From contig JAPWDM010000069.1 in assembly GCA_035578155.1 (NCBI GenBank), positions 254,501 to 318,500 on the forward strand: a DNA stretch of 64,000 bases. Reading direction: 5' to 3'. The translations under genes and the position numbers were made by a program. The DNA comes from Brachynemurus nebulosus. Its lineage: Eukaryota; Arthropoda; Insecta; Neuroptera; Myrmeleontidae. Shown piece after piece: positions 43,901 through 57,018 of the stretch; the stretch's first letter is position 1, and every line of letters starts with the position of its first letter. Under the pieces are notes generated by a model. It saw nothing but the letters and a program-made list of their open reading frames with translations. It was not told where the DNA came from and made no database searches.

Positions 43901-44681
43901 ATGATGGCTGCAGCAGAAGCAATCAGACGTAAATTCCACGCTTTAAAAAACTCGCATAATATTCTACAATCGGCGAATGATGAAGATAATCGATCTGATG
44001 AACAAAAGCATTTACCATCGCCTGATAACTACAAAGAAACAAGTTTTACTCCAAAGATGGCTGGTCTCTTACAAACTGCTCTAGACATATTAATGGTCAA
44101 AGAGCTTCAGAACGCATGCGCAAAGGATGAAGAACAAGAAAATAAAAATTCAGGAGAAAAGGAACAACCTTCGACATCTAACTCAACAAATGGTGGAGCT
44201 AAACGTTTCAAATATGATGATGAAAATGCTAACCTTCATAATGGCCATTCGAAACCTGTTGATGAAGAAGAAGAATATTTTGATGACCCGAACCATTTAG
44301 TTGATGAACTAAGAAGTTTAGCGACTCAGACGCAAATTGGAGAAGAAATGGTTAATACTGTGTGCAATTTAATGGAAAGGAGTCATAAATCCCAGCTTCG
44401 CAGATTATATCGAAAACGAGAAAAAACGAAGCCATTTTAATAATTTAAAGGAAAGTGACATTGGAAAGCGGATTATCTCAATAACTAGGGAATTGGAAAA
44501 GCATGATATTATTGAGCCAGTGTTAAAGTATATATCAAATGATGAAAAAACATCTGCTAGCGATAGCGAAGATACTGCGAGCGAAGGAGAAGCTGATGGT
44601 GACGAGAATACAGTCGCCAACGATGGTGATGAAAAAATTTCGGGTGAAGGGTTATACTTAAGGCCCTATAGGAGATATTAA
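43901..44681 (+). pseudogene. Mini-Polinton homologue of the conserved Polinton protein, with GLYLRPYRR tail
   Basis: The frame is open from 43784; the first methionine is at 43901. It shows AEAIRRKFHALKNS, an acidic and lysine-rich middle, and DDPNHLVDELRSLATQTQIG, which match IRKKFNAL and DNPNELVSRLRLL of the 12431-13572 gene. The two-residue-rich GTPGL core of that protein is not seen here. The first frame stops at 44440, but the next frame continues without a stop from before it (HFNNLKESDIGKRI) to 44681. A one-base slip in the A run at 44420-44426 explains this. The end, GEGLYLRPYRRY, matches the tail of the Polinton phospholipase protein (GTGLYLKPYRRG). Function unknown. Confidence 0.6.
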
Positions 44682-46949
44682 AATAAGCTATCAGCATTTA
44701 ATAAGTTGTTAAAAAAAATCTTTGTAACTTTTCCAATAGCTATATGTTAATTATTTTAAAATTATGTGAGTGTTGTTATTTCTTACATACCACAGTCCTT
44801 AATTCTAGTAATTCGTTAAAAAAGATCACCGAAATGATTGTTCTTACAACGAACTATGTAATGTATATTTTCTAAGCTATTAAAATAGGTAATGTTTTTG
44901 CTTGCTCCTGAATATAGGCAATTAAATCGCATTGTCCTATTAACATTCTGATGCGATAGAACATATGTGTAAACTATGTAATTCTTGCCAATAAGTATTC
45001 ACCCATATTATTAATGATTTGCTAATTTGAAGCATCGTTTGAACAGTAATGATCTAAAACTGCTGTGCAGGAAAGGGTTAATTAATTGAATGCAGCTTAA
45101 CTCCGGAAAAAAAATAAAATTTCCTAATCCAAAATTAAAGTTTTCATCCGCTCTTTAAAATTATGAGAGTTATTTACTGTCCACCCTATATATACGCATT
45201 TATTCTTATGATATAAAATTACATTTTCAATTCGTTTGCTTAGAAATATTTGTCTGTGACTGATAATTTTTAGGTGTTTTTACAAAATTAAACTGCAAAA
45301 AATAGTTTAAAAGTATTTCACTGTCTATAAAAACATAAATTTTTTTTCTCTATCATCAATAAATTAACAAACAAAAAATACTTATTCAATACCTACCTAG
45401 CTTGCTATAACTATTGTTTATGGTAGAAAATATTGGGGGAATATATAAACATAATAAGTTTCAGCGAAGTAAGAACATACGAATTTAACATGGGAAAAAA
45501 TTGTTGAGATCAGAGCATGCTTGTCTTTTATGGGTATCGTTTTATATAGGTATCGATAGTTACTAAAATTTTCTTTAATTGCAAAAAGGTAAATTTGAAA
45601 ACAAAACAATAGGTGCCTAATTTTCTACTAAGCAGTACTATTTGTTAATAAATATTTCAACATTAGATTAATATTTATTTATAGTTATCTTAATAAATTT
45701 ACTGCTACTGTCTTTTATTGACTTCTGAATATTATTTTGACGCGATATTATTTAAAATTTTGCTAAATATTTAATAATAAAACACATTTTTATAAATTAT
45801 AATAATATACAATATATTGGAGTATGATAATATGAGAAAAAAAACGCTTATTTAGCATTGATAAAATAATTTCGTATTTAAGATGAATTGCTATTACTAC
45901 CGTTATTTACAAAAACTAGAGGTCATTTAATACCTATAGATATATTTAACTAATTTTTTAACAATAGCAAGTAATAATTTTTTTTGATAAAAATAGCTAT
46001 AAATTTTTTAGATAAGTTATAAAATATTAAAAGGAAAATTTTCTTAAAATATATGGAACATTGTGCTATTAATTTAAGACTAAAAAAATATTATGAGGAG
46101 AAATTAATGTTTCAAAACTGTTTTAAATTCTTGATATTACATATTCAGTTTTAAAAATATTAAGAAATATGATTTTTTACAATATATTGATATTGTAAAA
46201 TATATGTTTTTTAACGGTGTAGAAACCCGTACTTTTAACAGAGTACTGTATATATGCGAAATATTATATTACTATATATATTTTAAAAAAATTCGTTTTT
46301 ATTTAATTGTTGATGACCAAATATTTTTACATTAAATGAGTAAATTCTTATGTATTTTATAACATAATATCGCGTGATTACAGTTATAGTAAAATAATCA
46401 TGAGTATTTATAAGTTATATATTTAAAAGAAAAATACACATTTAGATATTTATAACGTAAGTATGTAACAATTTTAGCTGATTTAGTTGATTAAAGATTT
46501 AGCTGATTAAATAACATCAAAGAATATGCACACAGATTTAAAAAATGTACAGAGTGATACATTTTTGTAAAATTGACGAGTATATATGGTGTACCATAAT
46601 TGTAAATGTAATTTTTATATATACATCAAGTTTAAGGTATAATATCAAAAATTAGTTTGATTTCTTTTTAGGGGATCGGTGTAAATCAAAAGATCGGTTT
46701 TTTTTTCTTAAAATTTTTTTTTATTAAGTATAGTTTTAAACTTAAATAGGTACGCAATGATCACTTTTTTAACTTGTAAAATTTATAATTATATTAAAAA
46801 TTTGTGCATATGCAAGAAAGTGCTCTGTGAGGAATCAAAGATCACCAATTGAATTTATAATTTTTATTAAATATATGTAAAAATTGGTACAATATTGAAA
46901 TTTTTAAAATACATAGTACAATTAAATAATACATTTTGAAGAGAATAAA
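44682..46949. other. Non-coding AT-rich interior of the mini-Polinton
   Basis: More than 2 kb between the two convergent genes with no frame that I can support. It may be filler, or the site of a large deletion of the parental Polinton genes. Confidence 0.6.
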
Positions 46950-47357
46950 TTACAAAATTCGCCATTCAGCACCCCCAACGATTTCAAGAAGATCCAACGT
47001 TTTGAATTGCAATTTATGAGTTAGTCCAATGGGTCCATTATTCATAATACCCAGTTTTGGATTGCTTTGCAACCATGCCAGCATCTGCTCGTTCAAATTG
47101 TCAAATCTCGCTGGTAACGAAATGTATCCAATTTCCAATTCTAATATTGTCTTCATTTTCGATGAATCGAATTTCGATGGTAGTTGACTGGCTCCCATTA
47201 TTTTATATACTTTTCCAATTTCCATATCAGAAAGTTTAATCCATCGTTTAACAGCACCAAGATGATTCAATTCGTCCACAAAATTTCCAGCCATTTTTTG
47301 AATTAAGTTTCTGTTTCCAGAAGAAGCACTAGCAGTAATGGATTCCATTGTTGACAA
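46950..47357 (-). CDS. Mini-Polinton homologue of the putative OB-fold protein
   Basis: An intact 135-residue frame. WIKLSDMEIGKVYKIMGASQ, SKFDSSKMKTILELEIGYIS and LPARFDNL align along most of the length with the 6243-6653 protein of the large Polinton. An LP-x-RF turn and a K-x-L-x-L strand fit a small beta-barrel. It is preserved here although all replication and capsid genes are gone, which argues for a selected role, for instance binding terminal or single-stranded DNA. It has a well-formed promoter just outside the right inverted repeat. The start at 47357 has a second methionine three codons on. Confidence 0.65.
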   Translation of the reverse strand: MSTMESITASASSGNRNLIQKMAGNFVDELNHLGAVKRWIKLSDMEIGKVYKIMGASQLPSKFDSSKMKTILELEIGYISLPARFDNLNEQMLAWLQSNPKLGIMNNGPIGLTHKLQFKTLDLLEIVGGAEWRIL

Positions 47358-47440
47358 TAATTAGTTTTAACACAACAATTGAAAATTCACAACAATAAGG
47401 TTTAATGTTTTTTTTCACTAAAGTTTCGAACAAAATTGTA

Positions 47441-47497
47441 ACTGATGAAATTCTGTCGCGCCCTTTTTATAGCAGAAAAAATAGTATGGTGACGTCA
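47441..47497 (-). promoter_or_regulatory. Promoter: CRE palindrome, TATA box and TCAGT initiator
   Basis: On the minus strand TGACGTCA (47497-47490), TATAAAAAGGG (from 47471) and TCAGT (+1 at 47443, 28 bases after the TATA start) stand in order. The ATG at 47357 follows 86 bases later. Confidence 0.65.
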
Positions 47498-48239
47498 GCT
47501 GTCACACTTTATGTAGCCATACAGGTTAAAACCTGCTGCTTCATTTTCGCATATTAGACAGAAATTTTCGCTATTTGATATCAGTTTACCTTTAGTGACG
47601 TCAGCTGGCAATTTATACAAGTTTAAACCTGTTTTCAGATAAAAATATACAACCATATGATAAAATTCATTTTCGCATATTAGAGAGAAATCTTCGCTGT
47701 TTGATATCAGTTTACCTTTAGTGACGTCAGCTGACAGTTTAAGCCTGTTTTCAGATAAAAATATTATAAAATTATGAAAGCAAGGCCATCTTTTAATGGC
47801 TAGTTTAACTATCAAAAAAAAAGGTTTTCGATGCCATATATTGACAATTTTTCAAACTTACACACAGGAATCCAGACTAGCAACGCCATCTAGTAGCGAA
47901 TTCACAGGCTCGAAGGTGGCTGCGCCATCTAGTAGCGAATTCACAGGGCTCGAAGGTGGCTGCGCCATCTGTTAGGGAATTTTTCAGTTCTTAGGTTAGA
48001 AAAAACTTTTGTTAGGTTAAGCTAAGTTCGCTTAGGTTTCGTTAGGTTAGGTCAAGTTCCATTGGGTTCTGTTAGGTTAGAAAAAAATTTCACTAGATAT
48101 CGTTAGGTTGGAGACCAAGTTTTGCTCCACCCACCGCCGGAGGCTTCTAGAACCGCCTTGGTATTTTACCACCTGCCGAGGTCACTCAAAAAGATGGCAG
48201 GTGGGAAGGTGGTGCCCGTTCTCTCCAATCCTTACTACT
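47494..48239 (-). repeat. Right terminal inverted repeat of the mini-Polinton
   Basis: Near-identical reverse complement of 42998-43743, with CRE palindromes at 47596-47603 and 47722-47729 and the same CCTAA/TTAGG-like block. The high identity of the arms suggests recent replication or conversion. Confidence 0.92.
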
Positions 48240-48245
48240 GATCCG

Positions 48246-48973
48246 AATTGCAAAAAATAGTATATACACCACAGGACTAAAATATTTTTTTATTATTATT
48301 ATTTTTTTTTATCCCACATGTGATTTGTTGCCCTCAAGCCTTTACAGAACCTTTTACAACAAACTTCACACTCGGGATTAAAACTAACACTTCAGTCCCT
48401 TGGTGTATAACATGCTATTTTCCCCTTGATTTTGTAATGAAATATGATTAATGTTAGAATTTTTTCAAAATTTTACATTTGATTTAATAAAGAATTTAAA
48501 AGCACAGAAATTATTTTTTTTTTATCTTATATACATTGCCTGTGCCTTTTTTTCTGAAACTTGTACAGTTAATTAAAAATTAATTATTCAGTTTATGTAT
48601 TATTAAACAATTTTTGTATCGAGTTTAGACAGAAAGACATCGGTTTTATATTTTTTTATCCATTATATTTAATTAATAAAAATTTAAATAAAAAAAACAA
48701 AAAACAAATAACTATATGAATATTAACAATTAACTTACGGTTTTCAGAATTTTGTGTAGCCATTTTTTTTCCTTTTTTTTTTTTAACTTCTTGTAATTCA
48801 CAAAACAGGTACGAAAAATAAAATGAATATGCTTTGTAATTTATTTTTCTAAACAACCCCAAACTTTTACAGCGTCGTTTCAGATTTTTGAGCATCTGGC
48901 GGCCAGATGACAATTTTTAGAAATTTTGCAAAATCTAAGCAAAGTATATGCCACCTGTTATTGTTTTGAAAAA
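48246..48973. other. AT-rich intergenic DNA, no gene seen
   Basis: No coding or repeat signal beyond poly(T) runs. Confidence 0.6.
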
Positions 48974-49280
48974 AAATTTTGTTAGCTTAACGTGAGCTAA
49001 TGGAGCTTGCACCATTGCAAAACAGAGGGCTCTCTCTGATTCAAAAAATTATTGTACCTTAAAAAGTTTTTCATAATTTTTCGCAGTATAAATACTTAAT
49101 TAACCTCTAAAGATTAGCCACATTAAAATCAGCCACATTAAAAGATCATGGAATCATAAAAATCAATTAGAAAGTTAGAAATTATTGTTATTTTAATATC
49201 TAATGCATCTTAAATTTTTAAATGCCCTCTCGTTTGTAACAGTGCAAGCTCCGTTGGCTAACGTTAGCTAGCAAAATTTT
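48974..49280. mobile_element. MITE with about 57-bp inverted arms
   Basis: The left arm AAAATTTTGTTAGCTTAACG to GAGGGC (48974-49030) is the reverse complement, with several mismatches, of GCCCTCTCGTTTGTAACAGT to AAAATTTT (49222-49280). Both carry GGAGCTTGCAC. Confidence 0.75.
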
Positions 49281-51311
<2,031 letters not shown>

Positions 51312-51619
51312 TCTTAGTGAATGTTATTTTTGGGCTCTAGGGACCTCAGAACAAATTTCTGCCATATTTTCGGGTTGAACTTCGACTATGGTTAACACCA
51401 ATAATAGCTGAATTTCCAGAATTCTTTCTGGAAATTCGCTAAAAATTAAGAAAAATTCTGTTGTAAACGTATGTATACACTAAATGGAACACAAACAGTT
51501 TTTATTAATTTAGAAAATTATTAATATTTCGTTGATCCTCCATTTGCTTCAATAATTGCTTTTAACCGACGAGGCTTTGAATTTACCATCTCGTTTGTGA
51601 AATTATTTTCTATTTTTGC

Positions 51620-52200
51620 TCATTCATCACGTAAAATGTCCTCTAATTGTTTTTTATTCCTAATAGAATATTTCTTTAATCTTCTTTTCATTTCTGCCCA
51701 TACATGTTCTATCGCATTAATGTCCGGCGATTGTGGACGGGTTGATAAAATATGCGGGGAGTGAAACAGAAGCCATTGACGTACTATAAAGGCAGTGTTT
51801 CGGATCATTATCTTGTTGAAAATAATAATCCTCTGGTAATCTCAATTTTATCACACTTTCGGGCAAATTTTCTTTTAATGTATTCAAATAGACGTATCTG
51901 TCCATTATTCCATCAATGATTTTAAGATTTTCCACGCCCGCCGCTAACATACAGCCCCACACAAGAACTTTACGTCCACCATGTTTTACAGTAGGTACTA
52001 TATGTTTTGGTAGATACCTTTCTCCCGTTCTTCTTCGCACGAGTTTTTTTCCTTCGTTTCCAGAAGTCAATTAATCAGTCAAGTAATACACGTTTCCAGA
52101 AGTCAATTCCCTTCGACTGATACAATTTGGCGAACTTTAAACGCTTCTTTCGTTTAACTTCTGATATGTATGGTTCTCTGATCGCTTTTAACACCTGTTC
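51620..52200 (-). pseudogene. Tc1/mariner transposase fragment
   Basis: Readable pieces are RRRTGERYLPKHIVPTVKHG, KVLVWGCMLAAG, FQQDNDPKH (second catalytic D) and SPDINAIEHVWAEMKRRLKK (third residue E). The region of the first aspartate is ruined: CGTTTCCAGAAGTCAATT is present twice, 36 bases apart (52055 and 52091), and the frame stops there. A frameshift near 51790-51805 separates the last two motifs. Upstream pieces (KRKKRLKFAKLYQSKGIDFW) reach about 52190. No terminal repeats were found. Confidence 0.85.
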
Positions 52201-52400
52201 CCATGTCTACAAACCCATGGTAACGTTCCCCATCCCACTGGATTTGCCTACGAATGGCCATTTTATCTATTGTTAAACTGGCCACTAATTTATAATTGGT
52301 ATTTTTTGCTTTAAAGTGCGTTTAATGCTTCGGTAGTAAATTTAGAATTCCCGTTAATGCTTCGATTACTACTTTTTCAGTGTTTGAACATGGAGATAAA
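52200..52400 (-). pseudogene. P-element-type transposase fragment
   Basis: A minus-strand stretch reads LVASLTIDKMAIRRQIQWDG then RYHGFVDMG, the pattern around the first catalytic aspartate of P-element/THAP9-like transposases (DEM-x-I ... G-x-VD-x-G). It abuts the Tc1 fragment without visible boundary signals. It is separate from the P element at 61.9-63.7 kb, which lacks this region. Confidence 0.5.
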
Positions 52401-54718
52401 CAGGTATTGAAAACTTTTGTAACGTGACGTAATAGTGTAACGTGAGAGCAAACGTCAATTCAGAAGAGTAAGATTTTTTAAAAGGGACCCTCTTTGTTTT
52501 ATTTATATGCCTTTTAATTAGTTCACTTAGTTTCAGATTATTACTAATATTAGATAATGAAATATATTAATCTTTGAAAAAATTCTTATTTTGTAAAGAT
52601 TTAAGATCTTTTAAACTAGTTACAATTTTTTTTTTGTATCCCCGTTTTTGTTTATTGGAATGTTCAATTTTTTGTTACATATTTTTCGTTTAATATCCTT
52701 AGGCGACGAATTTCAAATTTTAGTCGTCTTTTACGTGGTGAATCATCGGCACAAATTTTTATTTATTTTTATATTATTGTCATCAGTTGCATAAGTTGGC
52801 GTTGAGGAGTCGGGACGGGCCGGAAAAGGTAATGATGTTAAACATCTTTGCTCTTCTAACATCCCCTCTCTTATATTTTAAAAACAATCCACTGTAGAGG
52901 GCAAAATGTAATACCCACTCTTCTCAGAAACAATTTCCACACTTCCAGATTGCGTCGACTTGTTAGCAACATGTGACTAAAAAAACAACAATAATTTTAG
53001 ACTTCTACAGTAATTCATATTTTGCTGAAATTTTAATTAATGATATATCAACTTACAGAAGGAAAAATAAGTATTAACTATACTGCTTTAGTGCTCAGTC
53101 GACGTAAGCCATTCTGTGACAAATAAAATAACCTTTCGTCAAAGTGTAAAGAGCAGATACAAATTCGTGAAGTAGGGGTCTATATTATGAAACAAGTGAT
53201 TAATAGGGCATTATTCATAATGCCCGGACATTTTGAAAAATGCTCAATATGAGAAGTGTAACGATGTGGGCGATATTTAGTGACGATTTTTATACTGTAA
53301 ACGTCTAATGAGTTTCGAAACTATCACATAATGACACCTAGTGGTGAATATTATAAGCTTCGCATCAGGCCATCTTTGCAAAAATTATACTTACCTTTCA
53401 CAAACTGCTAAGAGGTGGAGCCTGTTGGTCGTATGATTGGTAATTAATCAATAGAGTTGCGAAGTAATATTTCAACTATTTAGAGAAAAAACCAATGGGG
53501 AATTAAAAAGGGATAGGAATGGTAAGCGTTGGGAAGTAAGTATGTTTTTAGATATGAAAAAAGAGAGTCGTTTTTTGATATCAAAATGAAAGGTCGTGTT
53601 TTGAGTTGAAAAATAAAATAAATTGTTTTTTGTAATTACTCCTGCGTCTCGTTTAGTAAATATAATCGTATCTGAATTTTATATGAATCAAGTTAATATT
53701 CAATTAAAATCTACAGAAACATTTATCTTTAAATTAAAATTTAACAATATTGTAATGTGTAAATGGACGAGATGTATTCAGTTGTGGCGGTCAGTAAATA
53801 TTAATCTACAGATTCAATATAATAAATTTTACATTCAATTAATTTATCGGCATTTATTTATTTAATCGAACCCACGCTTTGGATTAAGCAATCGACGAAG
53901 CAAAGTATTAAATCAAAGGACAAACTACAACCGAATCAACAATCCAAAGGACACTAACGACCACCCACATCATCGAGAATGCAGGACTCACCACAGAAGT
54001 CAATTGGATAATAACTATTGAAAAAATAAAATTGACCGGACTTTATGAATTATGACCTTCCCCTATTTGGCAGAATAATAAAAAGATGGGTTTTATTAAA
54101 CTATTTTTATGTATAACATTGTTATTATGATACCCCTGTCGCAGCATCCTGCACAACAGCGAATTTCCGTTTAAAAAATTAGTTTTTCTCGGAAACTAGT
54201 TGACATAGAATGATAGTTTAAAATACCAGCTAAGTCCATTTTATCAACTTTTCGTAAACGTCAATAAACTGCATCCACACCACCCCGGGGGTGTAGCAAA
54301 AGGCGCATTTTTTTTTACGTGGTTTCCTCTTTAGGTTTAGTCCACTCGCCTGAATATTACTCACTTTTTGAAAGTGAGATAATTGTTGCGATTTTACTAC
54401 TACGGACGCAAACAAAAAAGATCTCCAGAAATTGCGGTGAGGGAAGTCAATTTCCATTTATTTACATAGTTACATAATCATGTTTTAAATGAGTTAGGAA
54501 AAACTTCTGTTTATTAATATGATAGACAAAGATAAATACAGATGCATATAAAAAGGTCCTTTTTGGCTTGTGCCCATATTACATATTTTCTATCATTTAC
54601 ATTATTTATGTACATAATTATAATATTATTAATCAAACTACTGAAATGTTAAAAATGTAAATTATTTAAAACTACTTACGAATCATGCTGACATGAAATT
54701 TGATAAAAAATTAAACTA
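52401..54718. other. Intergenic, one dispersed repeat copy at 54.12-54.22 kb
   Basis: No supported gene. 54125-54215 is the inverted copy of the 36961-37060 repeat. A frame at 53623-53865 has no family features. Confidence 0.55.
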
Positions 54719-55671
54719 CTATAATAAATGCTGGAAGCGATTTCCGTTGACTCGAAGACAGGCCTCTATCTTGCGATTAAAATTTTGCCTAACATTACTT
54801 AAAATATGGGGATCTTCGTGAATAATCCTAGCTGCATCAAAAATACGAGCACGAAGTTCCTGAATATTGTCTATTTCTGATTGATAGACGACAGATTTCA
54901 TATGACCCCAGAGGACCAATCCATTTTCCGGGATAAATCCGGTCCAAATGCTCAACAACAATGTGACTCGCATGAGCGGAAGCGCCATCGTGCATATACC
55001 ACATATCGCGTATTGTTGCAAGCGGTATATCTTCCAAAAAATTAGGGAGATCCTTTTCTAAAAATTCTAAATAATTTTGGCTATTTAAATATACTGGAAG
55101 TTCTTTTGGCCCAAGTAAATAGTCTCCTAAAATTCCAGCCCAAATATTAATTGAAAATCCCCATTGATGGCCAGCCTGTTGAAAAACATGTGGATTTTCA
55201 TCTGACCATACATGAGCATTATGGTAATTTAAAATTCCGTCACGGCTAAATCGACATTCATCAGTAAATAAAACATTTTTTTAAAAAAGAAGGATTTTCC
55301 CTTTGCACCCCTTGAATCCATTCACAGAATGCACGTCGACGTGGAAAATCGACTTCAGTTAAATGTTGAACGCACTGTATGTGATATGGATATAGCAAGT
55401 GGTCCCTTAATATGTGACTGACAGTAGTATGCGACAGACCAACCTGACGTGCCATATTACGGGTATTTTCCCTTGGATCATTTTCCACAATATTAAGAAC
55501 CTCACACTCAGCCTGTAATGCTCTACGTGTTCTTTCTCGTCCCCTACCCTCGAAAGTAGGGAAAACAGTGCCTTGATCTCTTGAACGCTGAACCGCTGCA
55601 ACAATGGTTTCACGGGCTGGTGGTCGTCTGTTATGCCTTGTCCAGACCAAGACGAACATGTTAGCTAACAA
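54719..55671 (-). pseudogene. Mariner-like transposase lacking the third catalytic residue
   Basis: The N-terminal part (55261-55671) has a helix-turn-helix region (NMARQVGLSHTTVSHILRDH) and FPRRRAFCEWI. The middle frame contains FTDECRFSRDG (first D), WSDENPHVFQQAGHQWGFSI, and MWYMHDGASAHASH (second D). The C-terminal frame has LWGHMKSVVYQ and REL-type helices to the stop at 54719. A one-base slip in an A run near 55275 and another break near 54920 split the gene. At the second break roughly 20 residues that normally carry the PARSPDLTPLD-type motif are absent, so the third acidic residue is lost. The methionine at 55671 may belong to adjoining sequence. Confidence 0.85.
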
Positions 55672-56525
55672 GGTTCCCTAACAATGTTCACAAAAATATG
55701 TTCAAGAACAATGTTTTTCAGAATGTTTTTTTAGAAATGTTAGCGAGCAGTCACTGTCCAGACCAGAAGTATGGTTAATAACATTTTATTTATTATTTAT
55801 TTGTCGCCACACTTACTTAACGGTTATTTTAAATTTGAAAACTTAAAATGTCGTCTTCAAGTAATGATGATGTTATAATTATATGTAGTGCTGCGATAAT
55901 GTTAATGTCGAATAAAAAATTAAAAAAAAATTAACAATAATACAAATTTAACATAATAGAATAAAAAAAAATTCGTTTCAAATTTTCCTATACAATAATT
56001 TATACAAACATTAAAAAAAAAAACTAATAAATTATACAAAATTTTGGGGTGCGCGTTATACGCCGGAAAATACGGTAGTTAATTAGGCATATAATTATAG
56101 AGCATAGTTAATAGAATTCAGTTAAAATAGAGTGCGATTTATCAATTTTAAAATTTCCCTAATTAACCTTTTTTAGTTATTTTTTTATAAACTAAAAAAT
56201 AGTCATCCGAATTTATGTAATTACGCGTCGAATAAAACTGGTCCAGCATCCATATAATTTTTAGTTCATGATAATATACGTGTACCTACAAACACACAGA
56301 GAGATCATTTTAAAAATGATATTATACCATCAAACGGCACTCAAAACAACATGGAGATTAGTCAAAATTGGGACTTTCGAAAATCGGGTCAATTACAAGA
56401 ACTTTCTACGGGGAACTTGATAAATTCAAAACTAAACAATAAATTTGTGTAAGTTTTTTAACACCATGACGGTCATAACCTATAATAACAAAACGCCCAG
56501 TTGATACAAGGTTTACTAGATATAT
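55672..56525. other. Intergenic; terminal-repeat-like scrap at 56.04 kb
   Basis: GGTGCGCGTTATACGCCGGA at 56047 followed by AAATACGGTA looks like one end of a DNA transposon; no partner end was found. No gene was recognised. Confidence 0.5.
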
Positions 56526-56647
56526 AATTTGTTTATTTTGTTTGGAATATGAACACCACATTTCCTTCTCTGTTTTGGAGAATAGAAGAAATGTGTAAAA
56601 CAGAGAAAGAAATATGGTGTTCATATTCCAAACAAAATAAACAAATT
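56526..56647. repeat. Hairpin, 51-bp arms, 20-base loop
   Basis: AATTTGTTTATTTTGTTTGG (56526) pairs with its reverse complement ending at 56647; the arms meet at CTGTTTT/AAAACAG. Probably a small MITE. Confidence 0.85.
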
Positions 56648-57018
56648 ATTCAGGTTGCGTATATCACAGCATTTTTAAAATACCCAGTAGTCTGCAATTC
56701 CACGACCGTACTCAGTAAAAATTAAATATATACCTAAACTTGTAAATATGGTAGGAAACATCCACTGTTGTTTGAATATATGTTCTTAACTATTATTAAT
56801 CGTCGTATTCGTTACTGAGTTTTTCTGCTCGAAGTGAGCTGTTGGCACATGCGCATAAACTTTTTTTATGGAATACGCGTGCTCCAAAACACTTCTGTTT
56901 ACATGTGGTTTACATGTATATGCATATACTTAATGTCAATTTCTTTTAATTTGACAGTTACAAACAATAGTTATCAAGATATTAAATTATAAAATAAAAT
57001 CATAATAATATTATCAGA

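Larger units (their letters stand above)
42998..48239. mobile_element. Compact Polinton derivative with 746-bp terminal inverted repeats
   Basis: GATCCG at 42992-42997 and 48240-48245 is a 6-bp target duplication. The inverted repeats start AG(C/T)AGTAAGGATTGG and extend over 42998-43743 and 47494-48239. Six-base duplications, long inverted repeats and AG ends are Polinton traits. The interior has only two gene loci, both homologous to genes of the 6.2-19.5 kb Polinton, and about 2.2 kb of AT-rich non-coding DNA at 44.7-46.9 kb. Polymerase, integrase, ATPase, protease and capsid genes are absent, so it would need helper functions. Confidence 0.88.

Noticed and set aside
43383..47815. Mirrored frames in the two mini-Polinton arms with internal repeats
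   Set aside because: They arise from the 117-bp tandem units in the inverted repeats; no family resemblance.
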